NCBI GenBank assembly: GCA_023429565.1
Contig: JAEZDJ010000102.1
Coordinates: forward strand, 1 to 10,185
Length of the DNA stretch: 10,185 nucleotides
Direction: 5' to 3'
DNA from: Actinomycetes bacterium
GTDB lineage: Bacteria; Actinomycetota; Coriobacteriia; Coriobacteriales; Eggerthellaceae
The notes below the pieces were generated by a model. It ran no database searches, had not been told where the DNA came from, and saw nothing but the letters and a program-made list of their open reading frames with translations. Positions 7,370 through 10,185 of this stretch are shown here, one piece after another; the stretch's first letter is position 1, and every line of letters starts with the position of its first letter. Both the position numbers and the translations under genes were made by a program.

Positions 7370-8482
7370 TTGGAGGCGCGCGACGTTTTGCGGCACCGAA
7401 ACGACCGTTTCGGGCAGAGCGCTCAAAAAGGAGAAAAGCGCGCAGGCAACACCGGAAGGCAGGTGGCGAAAACCGTGCAGAGTCTCAAAATCGACATCTA
7501 CGACGAGGCATTTCGCCTTTGGAATATGGTGCCAATGGATGCCCTCGACAGCTACGGAGCCGCCGGCAGCCTCTATCGGTTCGACAACGACTGCGGAAAG
7601 GGCGAATACTGGGTCTATTTTCGTGACAACCTTTTCGCCGTGAATGCATTCGACATGGCCTTCGACCGTGCGGGCATCATGCGCTACCGGCACGCCGAGC
7701 ACCTGTCCATCAGCTATTACGAGACTGCCGACCTCGTCATGCAGACGGGCGGTTGCGAACCCCTTGCGGGGTCGATCTCAGCCTATGTGGCCGAAGAGGG
7801 AGCCGAGTACGTGGCGTTTTACCAGCCGGGCTCGGCCACCCGTGCCACCTCCATGACCATTTCGCCCGACTATTACCGCGATTACCTGCAGGCACGGTTC
7901 GGTGACATACCGGACGTTCGCCACGCGTTCAAGCTAGTTGACGGCCGCCGCGATTTCCCGGAACTTGTATCCCTGTTCAGGCAGGTTCGTGCCTATCGAG
8001 GAGGAGGAATGGCGGCGGACCTGTTCTACGAGGGGGCCGTGGCCGAAGCCATGGCGCTCATCATCGAACGCGCGGCAGACATCGAGGAAGACCTTGCCAC
8101 AGGGGGATCCCTGCCTCTCTCGCGAGAGGATTGCAGGGCGCTCGACACGCTTTGCCGCCATATCAAGGAGAGCCCCCATGCAGACCTATCCTGCGAGGAG
8201 CTCGCCCGGCAGGCTTGTATGGGACAGACGAAGCTGAAGGCGGCGTTCAAGGCAACGAGGGGCATCTCCCCTGCGGCATACGTCACGCGGACGCGCATGG
8301 AGTCCGCCGCCGATCTTTTGAACACGACCGACCTCACGATCGCGCAGGTGGCGCATGCGGTGGGCTACCGCAAACCAGGGGCATTCGCCGAGGCGTTTCG
8401 CCGCCACACCGGAGTCGTCCCCAGCGCCGTCAGACGCAGACGCCCCCAGACTGCCTCCCGTCCGGAGACAGCTGTCGAGTGA
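7370..8482 (+). CDS. AraC-family transcriptional regulator, YbtA/PchR-like
   Basis: 370 residues if started at TTG 7370. The C-terminal third has the two helix-turn-helix units of AraC proteins: about 273-296 (LSCEELARQACMGQTKLKAAFK) and 322-345 (LTIAQVAHAVGYRKPGAFAEAF), ending with the family's H/TGVVPSAVR. The 'M..TKLKAAFKATRG.S...Y' pattern resembles PchR/YbtA, which sense siderophores and activate uptake genes. The N-terminal region (about 40-245) is a likely ligand-binding domain I cannot classify further. The start is uncertain. TTG at 7370 has GGAGGA 9 bases upstream and lies 30 bases past a TATAAT, but the first 35 residues look poorly structured. GTG at 7475 with AGGTGG 8 bases upstream would begin just before the conserved-looking IDIYDEAF. 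It diverges from the ECF operon, its most likely target together with the half-transporter pair. It converges with queD downstream. Confidence 0.9.
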   Translation: MEARDVLRHRNDRFGQSAQKGEKRAGNTGRQVAKTVQSLKIDIYDEAFRLWNMVPMDALDSYGAAGSLYRFDNDCGKGEYWVYFRDNLFAVNAFDMAFDRAGIMRYRHAEHLSISYYETADLVMQTGGCEPLAGSISAYVAEEGAEYVAFYQPGSATRATSMTISPDYYRDYLQARFGDIPDVRHAFKLVDGRRDFPELVSLFRQVRAYRGGGMAADLFYEGAVAEAMALIIERAADIEEDLATGGSLPLSREDCRALDTLCRHIKESPHADLSCEELARQACMGQTKLKAAFKATRGISPAAYVTRTRMESAADLLNTTDLTIAQVAHAVGYRKPGAFAEAFRRHTGVVPSAVRRRRPQTASRPETAVE

Positions 8483-8540
8483 CCGGGTGGCGGAAGTCGA
8501 GCATCATGCGACTCCGGTGCACCGCACGGACCCACGCGCG
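8483..8540. other. Convergent intergenic gap with a 10-base perfect palindrome
   Basis: These 58 bases separate the stops of the AraC gene and queD. A self-complementary CGGTGCACCG sits at 8515-8524. It has no loop and no T-run on either side, so it is a poor candidate for a bidirectional intrinsic terminator. No other signal is visible. Confidence 0.3.
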
Positions 8541-8978
8541 TCAGACGGCGCTTCCCTGCCGGGTGCAGTATATGGCGCAGTTGTTGGGTGTCTCGTACAT
8601 GTCCACGTGCGCGACCGGCAATCCCTGTTCGATCAAGCGCTCACAGAAGTAGCGCGCCAGGTTCTCGGCTGTCGTGCGGAAAGGCAGCACCGTCAGACGA
8701 AAGCCTTCAGCCTCCAGACAGGCCACCGTCGCGTCGGCGAGTGAGCCCTCCTCCACGAGAAACGTATGGTCCAACTCATCGGCCAAGCCACGCACCGCCT
8801 GTTTGAAAACGCCGAAATCGAGAACCATGTCCTTCATGGTGCCTTCCTCCTGCAAACCGTCGGCCTCCAGATTGACCACCGCACGCCACCGGTGGCCATG
8901 GAGATTCTCGCATTTACCGTAATAGTCAGTCAGGAAATGAGCTGAATCGAAACTCGCTTCGGTCTTGAGTCCATACAT
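8541..8978 (-). CDS. queD: 6-carboxy-5,6,7,8-tetrahydropterin synthase (QueD / PTPS family)
   Basis: A 145-residue cytoplasmic enzyme of the 6-pyruvoyltetrahydropterin synthase fold. The QueD branch converts dihydroneopterin triphosphate to 6-carboxytetrahydropterin, an early step to preQ0 and queuosine. Zinc ligands are His14 (SFDSAHFL) and His27/His29 in the CxxxHGH motif, where Cys23 is the catalytic thiol. Asp70-His71 (LDHTFL) form the relay, and Glu129 in YETPNNCAIY binds the pterin. All key residues are intact. ATG at 8978 is chosen over the longer frame to 9011 because GGAGGA (8983-8988) precedes it by 4 bases and the protein then starts directly at the family's first strand. No queC, queE or queF lies alongside, so the pathway must be completed elsewhere or the product used differently. 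CxxxHGH favours QueD over eukaryote-like PTPS, but a paralogue cannot be excluded. Confidence 0.92.
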   Translation of the reverse strand: MYGLKTEASFDSAHFLTDYYGKCENLHGHRWRAVVNLEADGLQEEGTMKDMVLDFGVFKQAVRGLADELDHTFLVEEGSLADATVACLEAEGFRLTVLPFRTTAENLARYFCERLIEQGLPVAHVDMYETPNNCAIYCTRQGSAV

Positions 8979-9394
8979 GGTGTCCTCCCTTTCGCATATC
9001 TCATTCGGCATCGTCCGGAGCCGCGCCGCGCCAGGAGGGAGACGGCCTATCCCCCCTCAAGCGCCCTTCGCGACATCATCCCAGCGCCGTTCGCGCGAGC
9101 CGTGCCTCTTCGCGCAAGCACGGTGAGATGCAGGTTCCCGAAAGACCCTCTGACATCATGTCGATCTCTGGCCGAGCACATCAGGACACGCCGCGGCAAC
9201 CGCCGAAGCACCCGGACCACTCTTCTCCCCCCATCATAACAAAGGGGCCGCCACCCTTGGAGACGAGCCCAAAGGGAACGCGGTTTCCTCATTGCGGCCA
9301 TCCTTTCGTTGTGCTATAAAGTTAGTTTTATCTAACTCATATTTTGTAAAGGCGGCCAGCGAAGGTTTTCTGTCCGCCGCGAAGGGACCGCGCA
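8979..9394. other. 416-base intergenic region without a convincing gene
   Basis: Between the divergent starts of queD and the LolD-like ATPase. From 9001 to 9300 the DNA is GC-rich and open in several frames. The longest are an Arg-rich 84-codon frame on the minus strand (9301-9047) and a 63-codon frame on the plus strand (9128-9319); neither looks like a protein family. Two moderate hairpins are visible: CCGTGC/GCACGG at 9100-9123 and CCCTTGG/CCAAAGGG at 9254-9276, plus the small dyad GACATCATGTC at 9152-9162. Bases 9309-9350 are AT-rich and hold site B and probably the promoter(s). If queD is transcribed from this patch, it has a leader of about 330 bases that could be structured RNA; I do not recognise a known riboswitch in it. 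Confidence 0.5.
9321..9336. promoter_or_regulatory. Operator candidate, site B (GTTA-N8-TAAC)
   Basis: GTTAGTTTTATCTAAC, extended by one more pair to AGTTAG-N6-CTAACT at 9320-9337. It lies in the AT-rich patch 59-74 bases before the ATPase start, where a core promoter is expected, and about 343 bases from queD. The arms are the clearest of the three sites. Dyads of this size are typical of TetR, MarR and DtxR-type dimers; which one binds here is unknown. Confidence 0.5.
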
Positions 9395-10168
9395 ATGACA
9401 GAGGAGTCGACAAAGAAAAGGCCGCAGGCCACCAAGCGCACGGACGGAACCAGGGACGAAAATAAGCAGCCCTTTCTCCTTGTCCAGGGACTCTGCAAAC
9501 ACTACGGTGAGGGAGAGGCACGTGTTACGGTGCTCGACGACATGACGACCCAGGTCGACAAAGGCGAGATATGCGTGCTGCTAGGTCCCTCGGGCTCCGG
9601 AAAGTCGACCTTCCTCAATCTCGTGGGCGGGCTCGAACCGGCCGATGCAGGCAGCATCCGGGTAGGCCAGACCGAGCTCACCGAACTCTCCGACCGGAAC
9701 TTGGGAGAATATCGCCGTCGTGAGCTTGGATTCGTGTTCCAGTTCTATAACCTGGTCCCCGACCTCACCGTACGTGAAAACATTGAGGTATGCGAATACC
9801 TGAGCGAAGAACCCCTGGCTCTCGACGAGCTGTTGGAATCGCTGGGGCTCTGGGAACATCGGGACAAGTTTCCCCGACAGATATCCGGCGGACAGCAGCA
9901 GCGTTGCGCGATCGGCCGCGCCTTAGTGAAAAATCCGAGCCTTCTTCTTTGCGACGAGCCCACCGGCGCCCTCGACTACCAGACATCCAAGGAGATACTG
10001 GAGCTGATGGAAAAAGTGAACCGCGACTTTGGGTGCACCATCGTCATCGTGACCCACAACGACGCCATCAAGCACATGGCCCATCGCATCTTGCGGTTGC
10101 GCGACGGAAGGCTCGTGGAAGACGAACGCAACGAACGCGTGCTCGCAGCCCGCGAGCTGGAATGGTAG
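9395..10168 (+). CDS. ABC transporter ATP-binding protein, LolD/MacB type
   Basis: A 257-residue cytoplasmic ATPase. Motifs in order: Walker A GPSGSGKS (64-71), Q-loop Gln116 in FVFQFYNLVPDLTV, a typical LolD/MacB/FtsE-type stretch, signature ISGGQQQR (163-170), Walker B LLLCDEPTGALD (183-194) and switch His221. Such ATPases pair with FtsX-like permeases in lipoprotein release, peptide or antibiotic efflux, or cell-envelope stress systems. A hydrophilic, charged extension of about 25 residues precedes the ATPase core, longer than usual. ATG at 9395 has AAGGGA (9382-9387) about 7 bases upstream. It stops 7 bases before another ATG at 10176, presumably its permease. A GTTA-N8-TAAC dyad lies upstream, hinting at shared control with the transport genes on the left. 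The transported substrate cannot be read from the ATPase alone. Confidence 0.93.
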   Translation: MTEESTKKRPQATKRTDGTRDENKQPFLLVQGLCKHYGEGEARVTVLDDMTTQVDKGEICVLLGPSGSGKSTFLNLVGGLEPADAGSIRVGQTELTELSDRNLGEYRRRELGFVFQFYNLVPDLTVRENIEVCEYLSEEPLALDELLESLGLWEHRDKFPRQISGGQQQRCAIGRALVKNPSLLLCDEPTGALDYQTSKEILELMEKVNRDFGCTIVIVTHNDAIKHMAHRILRLRDGRLVEDERNERVLAARELEW

Positions 10169-10175
10169 GCGCGGC

Positions 10176-10185
10176 ATGACGACCC
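10176..10185 (+). CDS. Start of the next gene, probably the partner permease (cut off)
   Basis: ATGACGACCC begins 7 bases after the stop of the LolD-like ATPase, with only a weak purine stretch (GGTAGG) before it. Just three codons are visible. The usual gene order of this ATPase type makes an FtsX-like permease the likely identity; that is inference from context only. Confidence 0.35.

Noticed and set aside
9100..9123. The CCGTGC/GCACGG hairpin as an intrinsic terminator.
   Set aside because: The loop is long (12 bases), no T-run follows on either strand, and no gene ends nearby.
9047..9301. An 84-codon minus-strand open frame upstream of queD, with a possible AAAGGA before an internal ATG.
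   Set aside because: The product is Arg-rich without any recognisable fold or motif, typical of chance open frames in GC-rich DNA. It is kept only as a remote possibility.
9309..9350. The minus strand contains ATAAAACTAACT, reminiscent of the A-rich tail of preQ1-I riboswitches, upstream of queD.
   Set aside because: There is no preceding hairpin with the conserved loop sequence (CUACACC-like), and the stretch is simply one arm and spacer of palindrome site B.

Overview
The window looks like the chromosome of a high-GC (about 60% by eye), Gram-positive-type bacterium. The gene families and the strong AGGAGG-type ribosome binding sites would fit an Eggerthella/Slackia-like actinobacterium (Coriobacteriia), but nothing here proves the taxon. 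There is no RNA gene, insertion sequence, phage gene or CRISPR array that I can support.

The left three quarters is one transport locus, read on the minus strand from about 7265 down to 1. It starts with a compact ECF importer module: an MptD/Trep_Strep-type substrate-binding S component (7265-6609), an EcfT-type transmembrane coupling protein (6600-5809) and a fused double ATPase (5803-4307). The gaps or overlaps between these genes are only a few bases. After a 223-base gap come two half-size ABC transporters, each with its own membrane domain and ATPase (4083-2236 and 2234-489). They are separated by a single base and look like a translationally coupled heterodimer of the YbtP/YbtQ or IrtA/IrtB kind. 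After a further 178-base gap with an AT-rich promoter-like patch and a strong inverted repeat comes the N-terminal third or less of another ABC exporter-fold protein, CydD-like (310-1, cut by the window edge).

Divergent from the ECF module lies an AraC-family regulator resembling YbtA/PchR (7370-8482, plus strand). An AraC regulator of this type, an MptD-type ECF importer and a YbtPQ-like ABC pair together suggest uptake of a metal-chelate or siderophore-like compound. No biosynthesis genes are present, so scavenging a compound made elsewhere, or by genes outside the window, fits best. The substrate is not readable from the sequence.

The right part holds a convergent minus-strand queD (6-carboxytetrahydropterin synthase family, 8978-8541) with intact zinc and catalytic residues. 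Then come 416 bases without a convincing gene, and a plus-strand LolD/MacB-type ABC ATPase (9395-10168) with the first codons of a next gene at the right edge.

The most interesting observation is a palindrome, GTTA-N8-TAAC. It occurs in exactly that form in three intergenic regions: between mptD and the AraC gene, just upstream of the YbtP-like gene, and upstream of the LolD-like ATPase. This suggests that one DNA-binding regulator ties the ECF module, the ABC pair and the right-hand ABC operon together.
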